Origin: a virus
Length of the DNA: 64,000 bases
IMG/VR virus record: IMGVR_UViG_3300025120_014919
Span: 1 to 64,000 of that record
Strand: one strand, 5' to 3'
Part shown: piece by piece, positions 39,725 through 47,468 of the stretch
Position numbering within the stretch: the stretch's first letter is position 1
Layout: the number at the start of each line of letters is the position of its first letter
Notes under the pieces: generated by a model
Seen by the model: the letters and a program-made list of their open reading frames with translations, nothing else
Database searches by the model: none
What the model was told of the DNA's origin: nothing
Made by a program: the position numbers and the translations under genes

Positions 39725-40055
39725 ACTGAAGACAACTGGTAAACCTCGTCAGTTTTCAACTGGCGCACAACGAGATAATGCTGATGGTAAATTGCGTATG
39801 AGTTTATTACCTCATAATGCTTTAAATGGAGTAATGATGAGATATTTACAAGGAGCTGATACATACGGTGAAAATAATTGGAAGAAGGGTATGAAACATT
39901 CAGTTTTATATGATAGTGCAATGAGACATTTAATGCAAGATTTTACAGGTGATGATAGTGAAGATCATTTAGGAGCTGCTTTATGGAATATTATGGGTAT
40001 GATGTGGAATAGAGATAATAATCTTCATATGGATGATAGAAAAGAATATGAGTAG
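39717..40055 (+). CDS. dATP/dGTP diphosphohydrolase-like protein (DUF5664 type)
   Basis: 112 aa. The segment RMSLLPHNALNGVMMRYLQGADTYGENNWKKGM (about residues 27-59) and the SVLYDSAMRHLMQDFTGDDSEDHLGAALWNIMGMMW region follow the all-helical dATP/dGTP diphosphohydrolase N-terminal family, which also holds the MazZ-like enzymes of 2-aminoadenine phages. It could trim the dGTP pool to favour modified guanine, but no PurZ is visible, so the base system is not Z. Mid-operon gene with overlaps on both sides. Confidence 0.75.
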   Translation: MSKLKTTGKPRQFSTGAQRDNADGKLRMSLLPHNALNGVMMRYLQGADTYGENNWKKGMKHSVLYDSAMRHLMQDFTGDDSEDHLGAALWNIMGMMWNRDNNLHMDDRKEYE

Positions 40056-40707
40056 ATTTAAAATATATACTGCTACTAAGGATAAAAAAGAAGATACCTT
40101 ACTATATAAATCCCTTAATAAAAAATATCGCGATTTATCTGTACATTATGAAGAAAAAAATACTAAAAGTTTGCAAAGTTGTTATAACAGCTTTTTGGAA
40201 GACGCTCGTAGTAATAACGTTGATATCTGTGTGTTTATCCATGACGACGTTTCTATTAATTGCGACGATTTGTTGCATAGGTTGGACGATTATGGAAAAA
40301 TGTATACAGTTTTTGGTCTCGCAGGGGCTAGTACATGCAAGGTTAAAGAACCTGCTTTATGGCATCTTATGTCAGAAAGAAAGGACCAAAGAGGAAATGT
40401 TGCTCACGGACATCCTGACCAATATCAGTACACTTCGTTTGGTCCTATTCCAGGCCGTGTTTTGGTTGTTGATGGGGTCTTTATCGGTATTAATGTACAA
40501 ACTTTACCTACTAATGTAAAGTTTGATGAATCTTACCCATCTAAGTTTCATTATTATGATTTAGATTTTAGTCTAGAATGCAATAAAAATAATGTAAAAA
40601 TAGGGGTAGTTGATATACCAATAATACATTCAAGTCCTGGTTTGACTAACCCTAATAAAGAATTTTATGAAGGGCAAAAATATTTTATAAACAAATGGAA
40701 ACGGTAG
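40048..40707 (+). CDS. GT2-like glycosyltransferase
   Basis: 219 aa from the ATG at 40048 (overlapping the upstream stop by 8 bp). VCVFIHDDVSI-type HDD (about residue 69) is the metal-binding motif of GT-A enzymes, and FHYYDLDFSLEC at about residues 175-186 matches the acceptor-side ED-like motif of family 2 proteins. Donor and acceptor are unknown. Encoded with a nucleotidyltransferase and a cupin in the gp41 operon. Confidence 0.75.
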   Translation: MSRFKIYTATKDKKEDTLLYKSLNKKYRDLSVHYEEKNTKSLQSCYNSFLEDARSNNVDICVFIHDDVSINCDDLLHRLDDYGKMYTVFGLAGASTCKVKEPALWHLMSERKDQRGNVAHGHPDQYQYTSFGPIPGRVLVVDGVFIGINVQTLPTNVKFDESYPSKFHYYDLDFSLECNKNNVKIGVVDIPIIHSSPGLTNPNKEFYEGQKYFINKWKR

Positions 40708-41132
40708 TATTGGTTACAGGTGGATTTGACCCACTGCATTCCGGTCATTTAGCATATCTTAAAGCAGCTCGTAGGCTGGGAGATAAACTAATTGTTGGGG
40801 TTAATTCTGATTCTTGGTTGGAACGAAAAAAAGGTAAAAACTTTTTACCGTTAGCTGAACGTTTTGAAATAGTATCTGCTTTAAAATATGCAGATAATTG
40901 TATACTGTTTAATGATGATGATAATACTGCTATAGAGGCTATTAGAAATGTTATGATGTTATTTCCTTTTGATCGAATTATATTTGCAAATGGAGGGGAT
41001 AGAAAACAAGGTAATGTACCGGAGGAAGACCCTAATTTATTTCCAGAAAGAGAAATAATTTTTCAGTATGGTGTAGGTGGAGCAGATAAAAAAAATAGTA
41101 GTAGTTGGATATTGCAAAGATGGGAAAAATAA
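40695..41132 (+). CDS. HxGH cytidylyltransferase/adenylyltransferase (RfaE C-terminal-like)
   Basis: 145 aa. TGGFDPLHSGHLAYLKAARRLGDKLIVGVNSD (about residues 8-39) is the complete nucleotidyltransferase core seen in heptose-1-phosphate adenylyltransferases and glycerol-3-phosphate cytidylyltransferases. RIIFANGGDRKQGNVPE follows the GGDR motif. It makes a nucleotide-activated sugar or alcohol phosphate, likely for the GT2-like protein encoded just before it. Confidence 0.85.
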   Translation: METVVLVTGGFDPLHSGHLAYLKAARRLGDKLIVGVNSDSWLERKKGKNFLPLAERFEIVSALKYADNCILFNDDDNTAIEAIRNVMMLFPFDRIIFANGGDRKQGNVPEEDPNLFPEREIIFQYGVGGADKKNSSSWILQRWEK

Positions 41133-41431
41133 CAGAAACGAGGTGGGGTAGCTACAATGTTTTATTTGATCGTAATGGTTATAAAATAAAAACTTTACAT
41201 ATTAGTCCAGGTAAATCTTTAAGCGATCAACGTCATTTTAAAAGAAGTGAGCATTGGTTTATATTAGAAGGTGAATTATGCATTAACGGTGACCTATATC
41301 ATAAAAATGATTTTATCAATATACCAGTTGAGAATTGGCATAAACCAGCTAATATTAGTAATAAAGAATGCATTATTTGTGAAATACAATACGGTGAAGA
41401 GTGCATTGAAGAAGATATTGAAAGAAGATAA
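41120..41431 (+). CDS. Cupin of mannose-6-phosphate isomerase type II kind
   Basis: 103 aa from the ATG at 41120 (ATG at 41105 also possible). TETRWGSYNVL and SPGKSLSDQRHFKRSEHWFILEGE are the signature of the cupin domain fused to GDP-mannose pyrophosphorylases and type II mannose-6-phosphate isomerases, with the QRH...EHW metal site. Standing alone it may isomerise a phospho-sugar. Its stop overlaps the gp41 start by one base. Confidence 0.8.
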   Translation: MGKITETRWGSYNVLFDRNGYKIKTLHISPGKSLSDQRHFKRSEHWFILEGELCINGDLYHKNDFINIPVENWHKPANISNKECIICEIQYGEECIEEDIERR

Positions 41432-42771
41432 TGGAAGATATAGGTAGATTAAATTTAGATTATTATGAGCAGGTTATAGTTTATAAGAGCTTGACTAACG
41501 AAAGTTATTTAACTCAAATTATAGACCATATAAAGCCGGATTATTTTAATGATAAAAATATTAAGACTGTCTTTAGTTTAATAACCAATTTTTATATTAA
41601 AAGGCAAAGTATACCTACTATTACTGAATTAAAGTCATACTTAATTAATGATGAACTTAAGGAAAGTTTTAGATCTGTTGTAAAGAATTTTCCTAATATT
41701 GATAAGAACTTTAATGATGAAGAGTTAACTTCTAATACTGAACGGTTCTTAAAAGAAAGAGCAATATATAATACAATGTTATCTGTTGCCGAGGACGTTA
41801 GTAAAGGTGAAGTTAATACAAGTTTTATTTTAGATAGTTTCGAAAAAAGCTGTAACGTTAATTTAAAGGAAGAGATAGGTTTAGATTTATTTGAAAATAT
41901 TGATAAGGTTGTAGATGATCTAAACGTAGACCAACCTACAATATCTTCTGGTTGGAAATGGTTAGATGATAAGATAGAGGGAGGCTTCTTACAAAATGGT
42001 AGATCGTTGTACGTATTTGCTGGTGAAGCTAATGTTGGTAAATCTATATTTTTAGGTAATATAGCTTGTAATATAGCTTCTAAAGGCAAGACGGTTTTAG
42101 TTATAAGCCTTGAAATGTCAGAGATGATATACGCAAGAAGGTTATCATCTAATATAACTAGAATACCAATGAGAGAATTAAAAGGTGCTGGTCAATCTTT
42201 ATCATCTCAAATAAAGAGTTATAATAATGGTAAACCTAATAGTAAGATTTTAATTAAAGAGTTTCCACCTAGTACTGTTACGCCGCAGAATATACAAGGC
42301 TATATTACAGAATTAAAAAATAGAGGTATTAAAGTTGATGCAGTGGTACTTGATTATTTAAATTTGTTAAAAAGTCCTCTTGGTGATAACTCTTATGAAA
42401 GGGTTAAGCATGTTGCAGAAGGTATTCGTGCTTTAAGTTATGTTTTTGAATGCCCGTTTATTTCTGCTACTCAGTTAAATAGATCTGGTTACGATGAAGC
42501 AAACCCTGGTTTAGATACGATATCAGAATCGATTGGAATGGCTGCTACTGCTGACTGTATTTTCAGTATATTCCAAGACGATGAAGATAAAGAATTAGGT
42601 ATAGTTAAAATGGGTATGATGAAAAATAGATATGGTGCTAATTATGGTCATACAGCATTACGGTTAGATTATGATACCTTAACTATTTCTGAAGATGAGA
42701 CACTAAACGTTGATGATGAAGGTAGTGAGATGTCTGATTTAACTAATACTCTTAACATGTTGAGTAATTAA
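41431..42771 (+). CDS. 41: Replicative helicase gp41 (DnaB family)
   Basis: 446 aa. Walker A is AGEANVGKSIFLGN (about residues 197-210); VISLEMSEMIYARR, VVLDYLNLLKSP (Walker B) and ATQLNRSG follow the DnaB order. Length agrees with T4 gp41 (475 aa). It unwinds DNA at the fork and is loaded by gp59. It is the last gene of an operon with amidotransferase, GNAT, nucleotide and sugar enzymes. Confidence 0.95.
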   Translation: MEDIGRLNLDYYEQVIVYKSLTNESYLTQIIDHIKPDYFNDKNIKTVFSLITNFYIKRQSIPTITELKSYLINDELKESFRSVVKNFPNIDKNFNDEELTSNTERFLKERAIYNTMLSVAEDVSKGEVNTSFILDSFEKSCNVNLKEEIGLDLFENIDKVVDDLNVDQPTISSGWKWLDDKIEGGFLQNGRSLYVFAGEANVGKSIFLGNIACNIASKGKTVLVISLEMSEMIYARRLSSNITRIPMRELKGAGQSLSSQIKSYNNGKPNSKILIKEFPPSTVTPQNIQGYITELKNRGIKVDAVVLDYLNLLKSPLGDNSYERVKHVAEGIRALSYVFECPFISATQLNRSGYDEANPGLDTISESIGMAATADCIFSIFQDDEDKELGIVKMGMMKNRYGANYGHTALRLDYDTLTISEDETLNVDDEGSEMSDLTNTLNMLSN

Positions 42772-42787
42772 AAAGAGGAACTAAATA
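42760..42787 (+). promoter_or_regulatory. Early-class promoter of the DHH gene
   Basis: TTGAGT-N16-TAAATA, then 6 bp and the ATG at 42794. The -10 is poor, but the geometry is exact. Confidence 0.55.
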
Positions 42788-42793
42788 AAATAA

Positions 42794-43669
42794 ATGCCTA
42801 AGATCCATATAATTACAGATGCAGATCTCGATGGAGCTGGTTCGTATCTTTGTTTAAAGCAAGCATATAAAGATACTACATTAACATACTCCGTTACAAC
42901 TGAAAAAAAGTTTATTAATGATATAGCCTATTTTAAATTTGAAGATTATGATTTAGTAATTATTAGTGATTTAAATCTAAAAGAAAGTGAAATTAGACTT
43001 TGTGATTTAAAAAACGTCATTGTAATTGATCATCACGCTGAGCATATAGAACTAATTCATAATTATAAAAATGCTAAACCAATAATAAAGGATTATCCTT
43101 CATGTACTAAGTTAATATATGATACTTTTAAGTTAGAAGATAAGCTTAATAAAAATCAAAAATTATTGGTTAAACTAATAGATGATTATGATAGTTATAC
43201 ATTAAAATTACCGTTTAGTAAACCATTGAATCAAGTATTTTGGTCTTATACAGGTGACAGAGTTAATAAATTTGAAAATGATTTTAAAGATGGTTTCTTC
43301 GGTTTTAATCAGTTTCAAAAAAATGCTTTAAAAATTATTGAAAATAAAATTGAAAGATTTTTTAAAGAAGAAACAATTCATAGGGGTAATTTAAAAATAG
43401 GCGATAAAAATTATAATGTTGCAGGTGTTGTGGTGACTTTTAGCCCTAATGAAATAGCAGAACGTATAATTAGTACATATGGAGTAGATTTTGTAATAAT
43501 GATTAATCTAATCGGTAAGAGTGTTTATATGAGACGTAGTACAGATTGTACGTTAAATATGGGTAAAATAGCTGCAAAACTAATGAACGGTGGTGGTCAT
43601 GAAGATGCCGCTGGTGGAACTTTAAACGATTCAGTCATTAATATTACTAAATTACTAAAACCCCTATAA
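42794..43669 (+). CDS. DHH-family phosphoesterase
   Basis: 291 aa. The motifs are TDADLDGAGS (residues 7-16), IISDLNL, VIDHHAEH (DHH) and, at the end, MNGGGHEDAAGG of the DHHA1 domain. This group includes RecJ nucleases and nanoRNases. In the replication block it may remove primers or degrade short oligonucleotides. No special partner is shown by the sequence. Confidence 0.85.
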   Translation: MPKIHIITDADLDGAGSYLCLKQAYKDTTLTYSVTTEKKFINDIAYFKFEDYDLVIISDLNLKESEIRLCDLKNVIVIDHHAEHIELIHNYKNAKPIIKDYPSCTKLIYDTFKLEDKLNKNQKLLVKLIDDYDSYTLKLPFSKPLNQVFWSYTGDRVNKFENDFKDGFFGFNQFQKNALKIIENKIERFFKEETIHRGNLKIGDKNYNVAGVVVTFSPNEIAERIISTYGVDFVIMINLIGKSVYMRRSTDCTLNMGKIAAKLMNGGGHEDAAGGTLNDSVINITKLLKPL

Positions 43670-43670
43670 T

Positions 43671-43961
43671 ATGTCAAAAAATATACCATACGAATCTCTA
43701 TTAGAAGAAGAATTTAATAAAATCTTTTATTCATTCTGTACATTTGTGGCTTTAAATTGTGATAAAAAAATGAATTTCGCAACAGTTTTTTTAAAGATAC
43801 TAGAAAATAAAGCATTCCGAGATATTTTTATTAGTGTTTTAGAAGAGGAAAACGAATTTACAGCAATTAAAAAATTTATACAGACTGAACCTTCAGTTAC
43901 AAAAAGTAAATACGTTACGAAGTTTTTAAACAAGTTTGGTGGTCTAGATGAACAATTTTGA
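43671..43961 (+). CDS. Candidate late-transcription coactivator (gp33 position)
   Basis: 96 aa. It lies directly upstream of gp59 and gp32, as gene 33 does in T4, and has a comparable length. The C-terminus ends FGGLDEQF, which resembles the short hydrophobic LDxxF-type tails by which T4 late factors and polymerase bind the gp45 clamp. Sequence likeness to T4 gp33 is too low to claim by eye. It overlaps gp59 by 14 bp. The hypothesis is supported by gp55 and late boxes in the same genome. Confidence 0.55.
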   Translation: MSKNIPYESLLEEEFNKIFYSFCTFVALNCDKKMNFATVFLKILENKAFRDIFISVLEEENEFTAIKKFIQTEPSVTKSKYVTKFLNKFGGLDEQF

Positions 43962-44580
43962 AAAAATAATTTATAACAATTTTTTAGAAGTAAGTAAAAA
44001 AATAAATAACAAGCCAGTCAAGTATAGAAAGAATTTTGAAAACTTTCCGGATACTAATTATATTATAATAAACAAATTAAGTAACTTCTTTAAAAAATTT
44101 AACCATTTAAAAGTAAAAGACTTTTTTGAAGCCCCATATTTTGTTTATAATGAGAACTATTTTGATTTAAAATTTTACTTAAGTCCTAAAGCTATTAAAG
44201 CTTATACACTTTATAATGATAAGTTTTTACTTAATAATCCTGATGATGGTAAAACGTTATTAAAAATGCAGGATTCGATAAAATTTATTTATAATTACTG
44301 TAAAGATAAAGGTATCAATATAAATGAATACTTAAACATAAACGAAGGTGAATATAATGTTTTTCTGAAACATATTAAAAATAGAGATGTTATAATTTTT
44401 GTTTTGTTTGCTTTCAATAATTTCGAAAAAACTTTATCATTAATTGACGGTGATATTAAAAATATGTATAGTTCTAATTTTTCAAAACTTAACTATATTA
44501 GGACCAAATATTATTCGAGTTCGAAGGCAAAAAAAATAATTAATAATTTTAAAATATTCGTTGAAAACCAAAAAGTATAG
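43948..44580 (+). CDS. 59: Helicase loader gp59
   Basis: 210 aa, basic and rich in Lys, Asn and aromatic residues. Length agrees with T4 gp59 (217 aa). It is directly upstream of gp32, as in T4. Segments such as VKDFFEAPYFVYNENYFDLKFYLSPKAIKAYTLY follow the gp59 two-domain layout. It loads gp41 onto gp32-coated forks. The gp32 promoter overlaps its last codons. Confidence 0.8.
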   Translation: MNNFEKIIYNNFLEVSKKINNKPVKYRKNFENFPDTNYIIINKLSNFFKKFNHLKVKDFFEAPYFVYNENYFDLKFYLSPKAIKAYTLYNDKFLLNNPDDGKTLLKMQDSIKFIYNYCKDKGININEYLNINEGEYNVFLKHIKNRDVIIFVLFAFNNFEKTLSLIDGDIKNMYSSNFSKLNYIRTKYYSSSKAKKIINNFKIFVENQKV

Positions 44581-44588
44581 TCTATAAT
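44561..44588 (+). promoter_or_regulatory. Early-class promoter of gp32
   Basis: TTGAAA-N16-TATAAT, then 6 bp and the ATG at 44595. T4 gp32 also has its own promoter. Confidence 0.85.
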
Positions 44589-44594
44589 AAGAGT

Positions 44595-45452
44595 ATGAGT
44601 AATATAACGAGTTCAATGTTTGATAGTATTAAGTCTGCATTAGCAGCAGATAACGATAATAATAAGAGTGCAATAGGTGATATCTTAAAGACACCTCCTG
44701 GTAATACCTTTACTGTAAGGTTGTTACCTTATGCTAAAGATCCTTCTAAGACGTTCTTTCATTATTATCAGCATGGTTGGAATAGTTTTGCTACTGGTCA
44801 ATATACTAGTGCAATCTCTCTTCAAACCTTTGGTGAGAGAGATCCTATTGCTGAAGAGCGATATAAGATCCTTCGTACTGGTAATGAAGAAGAAAAGGAG
44901 AAGGCTAAGGCGATCGTACGTTCTGAGAAATGGTTAGTTAATGTATATGTTGTTAATGATCCTGTTAATCCTGAAAATAATGGTAAGGTTAAAATGCTTC
45001 GTTATGGTAAGCAAATTCATAATATTATTACTGATGCAATTGAAGGTGATGATGCAGCTGAATTAGGTCCTCGTATATTTGATCTAGGTCCTGATGGTGT
45101 TAACTTTAGAGTTAAAGTTGAGAAGCAAGGAGATTTTCCGACTTATGTATCATCTAAGTTTGGTATGCCTAGTGCAATCGATAATCTGGATGAAGATCGT
45201 CATAATGCAATTTATGAAAATGTATTTGAACTATCTAGTGTATTTAGCGTTAAGAGTGTAAATGAACTTAAAACGATGATGGATGAACATTATTACGTAA
45301 GAGATACGTCAGCTAATAATAGCGTTGTTGAGAATGTAATTGTAGATACGCCTATTGAGGAAGCAACCCCTGTTGTTGCTCCGGTAACTGAAACTAAAAA
45401 AGATGATGAAGATGAAGTTCTAAAAGAACTACTTGAAGGTTTGGATGTATAA
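44595..45452 (+). CDS. 32: Single-stranded DNA-binding protein gp32
   Basis: 285 aa. The core (GNTFTVRLLPYAKDPSKTFFHYYQHGW, then RYKILRTGNEEEKEKAKAI and VVNDPVNPENNGKVKMLRYGKQI) follows the T4-like gp32 OB-fold. There is no Cys in the entire protein, so the zinc site of T4 gp32 is absent. The C-terminal tail is acidic (DDEDEVLKELLEGLDV), as needed for partner binding. It coats single strands and contacts gp59, UvsY and gp43. Confidence 0.92.
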   Translation: MSNITSSMFDSIKSALAADNDNNKSAIGDILKTPPGNTFTVRLLPYAKDPSKTFFHYYQHGWNSFATGQYTSAISLQTFGERDPIAEERYKILRTGNEEEKEKAKAIVRSEKWLVNVYVVNDPVNPENNGKVKMLRYGKQIHNIITDAIEGDDAAELGPRIFDLGPDGVNFRVKVEKQGDFPTYVSSKFGMPSAIDNLDEDRHNAIYENVFELSSVFSVKSVNELKTMMDEHYYVRDTSANNSVVENVIVDTPIEEATPVVAPVTETKKDDEDEVLKELLEGLDV

Positions 45453-45456
45453 TTAA

Positions 45457-46023
45457 ATGAGTGATCAATTACCACCAATGATTCCTATGCCAGAATCTGG
45501 TCAACCAGGACAACCAGGTCCTACACCTGATCAGATTACTAGGCAATTAACTCCTAAGGAAGAGCAAGATGTATTGGTTAATTTTATGGGTAATATGTAT
45601 GGTGAGTCTAAAAAAATGGATAACCATATTATTGCACCTTCTAGTACTTTACAAAGAGGTAAAAGCGAAGAGATAAAGAAACATATTGAACAAGTTATCG
45701 CTCAACCTCAGCAGTCTGTACCTCAACAGGTGCAGGCTGCTCCTCTTCAACCAGAGCCTCAGCAGCCTCAAGTACAAGCACCGGTACAGGTGCCGATTAC
45801 ACCTATTGAACATCAATCAGTAGACAATAGTCAATTATCATTTAATTTTAATACTACTGAAAAAGATGAATTATTCATACTAATTGAAAAGGTGTCGACA
45901 CGTTTAGATCGTTTACATAAGAAGGTTGATGATTTAACTGAAATAGTAAAGAATTCTAAAGTGACTTCTTTACCTATAAAGAAGGCAAAAAAAAAATCAG
46001 TTGATAAAAAAGAGGAAGTTTAA
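45457..46023 (+). CDS. Pro/Gln-rich coiled-coil protein of the replication block
   Basis: 188 aa. Residues 1-25 and 86-122 are rich in Pro and Gln. A helical segment with heptads (about residues 137-163, LFILIEKVSTRLDRLHKKVDDLTEIV) suggests oligomerisation; the C-terminus is Lys-rich. No family is recognised. It is between gp32 and gp45 and is probably transcribed with gp32. Function unknown. Confidence 0.6.
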   Translation: MSDQLPPMIPMPESGQPGQPGPTPDQITRQLTPKEEQDVLVNFMGNMYGESKKMDNHIIAPSSTLQRGKSEEIKKHIEQVIAQPQQSVPQQVQAAPLQPEPQQPQVQAPVQVPITPIEHQSVDNSQLSFNFNTTEKDELFILIEKVSTRLDRLHKKVDDLTEIVKNSKVTSLPIKKAKKKSVDKKEEV

Positions 46024-46029
46024 TATAAT
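46001..46029 (+). promoter_or_regulatory. Early-class promoter of gp45
   Basis: TTGATA-N17-TATAAT, then 11 bp and the ATG at 46041. This is the one clear early promoter that would leave a short leader. Confidence 0.75.
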
Positions 46030-46040
46030 AAACATAGTTT

Positions 46041-46772
46041 ATGAGTTATTTAAAAATAAAAAATAAAAAAGATTTTGTATCTAATTTTTTAGGACCTGTA
46101 TCTAATTTAAATGATGCTTGTATTTTATCTATAGAAGGTAATATTATAAGTTGTACTTTGGCATCCGCGGATGCTACTATTGTATGTAAATCGAAAATGG
46201 AAATAGATTCTGATATCGATAATGTAAAATTAAATTTACCAGATATTAAAAAATTAGTTCGAGTGTTAGATATTATACCTAGTACTGAAATTGAATTAAA
46301 AATTAATGAAAATAATATTTCGTATAATAAAGATGGCTATAAATTTAAATACCATTTATTAGATGATGGTATTATTAAGCAACCAGCATTAAATGTTGAT
46401 AAAATAAATAAACTTAATTTTAATACAAAGTTTACAGTCAAGGAAAATGATTTAAATACGTTGTTTAAAGGTAGTTCTTTTGCTACTGAAACTTCTAAAG
46501 TTTACTTATATGAAGAAGATGGTAAAATTTGCAGTGAATTAGGAGATCGTTCAAGACATAACTCAGACAATTTTGTATGCAGTCTAAGTGATAGTTTTGA
46601 AGGTAATATCGATAAACCATTACCGGTTAATTTTGATTCTTTTAGACTAGTTAGTTTTAATGGTAGTAGAGAAGTAAATTTCAATATTAATACTGAGATG
46701 GGTGTGATTACTTGTTTGTTTAAAAAGGGTGATGCAGAATTGATTTATATTATTTCAGCATTAATTAATTGA
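46041..46772 (+). CDS. 45: Sliding clamp gp45
   Basis: 243 aa, close to T4 gp45 (228 aa). Two repeated clamp-like halves can be followed: ACILSIEGNIISCTLASADATIVCK in the first and KFTVKENDLNTLFKGSSFATETSKVYLYEEDGKI in the second. It is the processivity factor of gp43 and, in T4, the mobile enhancer of late transcription with gp33 and gp55. Clamp-loader genes gp44 and gp62, which follow it in T4, are not found next to it here. Confidence 0.9.
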   Translation: MSYLKIKNKKDFVSNFLGPVSNLNDACILSIEGNIISCTLASADATIVCKSKMEIDSDIDNVKLNLPDIKKLVRVLDIIPSTEIELKINENNISYNKDGYKFKYHLLDDGIIKQPALNVDKINKLNFNTKFTVKENDLNTLFKGSSFATETSKVYLYEEDGKICSELGDRSRHNSDNFVCSLSDSFEGNIDKPLPVNFDSFRLVSFNGSREVNFNINTEMGVITCLFKKGDAELIYIISALIN

Positions 46773-46773
46773 T

Positions 46774-47124
46774 ATGGTAGATTGGTCAGAACATAAAGTA
46801 AAAAATAAAATTAAAACCCCTGGTTATTTCATTAAGAGATTAAAGGATAACGGGTTTGTTGTATTAAAAATGTTTAATGCATATTCTAATGTAGATCCAA
46901 GAAGATGGACAGTTTTAGTCGACCCAGGTTACCATAGTGTATATATAACCTGTTATACAAATAAAGGTGAAAAAGGCGAGGTAATGTTTGAATTTGATGA
47001 CGGTGGTAATAATTTTAATAAAGGGTTTTATATTCAAACTAATAGTATTGAAAGCATAGTTAATAATCTAATTGAAAGGGGTGTTAATAATGACCCAAAA
47101 CAAAACCCTTTTGCAAAAGCTTAA
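46774..47124 (+). CDS. Hypothetical protein after gp45
   Basis: 116 aa, beta-rich, with HSVYITCYTNKGEKGEVMFEFDDGG in the middle (about residues 49-73). The last residues NPFAKA might be a peptide tail for a partner. The start codon lies one base after the gp45 stop, so co-expression with the clamp is certain. No family is recognised. Confidence 0.6.
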   Translation: MVDWSEHKVKNKIKTPGYFIKRLKDNGFVVLKMFNAYSNVDPRRWTVLVDPGYHSVYITCYTNKGEKGEVMFEFDDGGNNFNKGFYIQTNSIESIVNNLIERGVNNDPKQNPFAKA

Positions 47125-47132
47125 ATAATTAT

Positions 47133-47438
47133 ATGGATGAAAAGGATAAAGGTAATGAAGTAGAAAAGAAATCTACTAGCAAAGCTGATATCCGGGCCGA
47201 AGAAGTTATTAGAGAAGCTTTAAAGAAATTTGTAACAGAAAATATTTCTGAACGAAATACTGATAACGATATTAATGCTATGGTTTCCACTTGTAGTGAA
47301 TTTATGAAATCTTTTATAATTATGGGATATGATTTTCAGGGTAATGCAATCAAACCTGTTTTTTATGCTAAAACTGATATAGAAGCTGATGCATTAGCAC
47401 AACATATGCAGAAGTTTTTTATATCACAAATGAATTGA
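47133..47438 (+). CDS. Small hypothetical protein
   Basis: 101 aa, N-terminus highly charged (MDEKDKGNEVEKKSTSK), followed by a helical body (IRAEEVIREALKKFV) and a C-terminal segment with KTDIEADALAQHMQKFF. No family is recognised. Third gene after the gp45 promoter. The next operon begins within 30 bp. Confidence 0.55.
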   Translation: MDEKDKGNEVEKKSTSKADIRAEEVIREALKKFVTENISERNTDNDINAMVSTCSEFMKSFIIMGYDFQGNAIKPVFYAKTDIEADALAQHMQKFFISQMN

Positions 47439-47462
47439 TTTACTAAAAATAGTTCATAAAAT
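47435..47462 (+). promoter_or_regulatory. Early-class promoter of the second sugar operon
   Basis: TTGATT-N16-TAAAAT, then 6 bp and the ATG at 47469. It should drive six genes to 51691. Confidence 0.8.
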
Positions 47463-47468
47463 ATATAT

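Noticed and set aside
39717-40055. Evidence for a complete 2-aminoadenine (Z) genome system
   Set aside because: Only a dATP/dGTP diphosphohydrolase-like gene is present. No PurZ or DatZ-like gene is recognisable, and gp43 is an ordinary T4-type polymerase.
40148-40519. 123-aa frame with hydrophobic stretches inside the GT2-like gene
   Set aside because: Same-strand frame-shifted shadow. The hydrophobic appearance comes from reading the AT-rich gene out of frame; the GT2 frame has the motifs.
41592-42089. 165-aa minus-strand frame inside gp41
   Set aside because: Fully antisense to the conserved helicase gene and without either promoter class at its start.
45457-46023. Pro/Gln-rich protein as a phage fibre fragment
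   Set aside because: It is in the early replication block between gp32 and gp45 with no late box, and has heptads but no fibre motifs.
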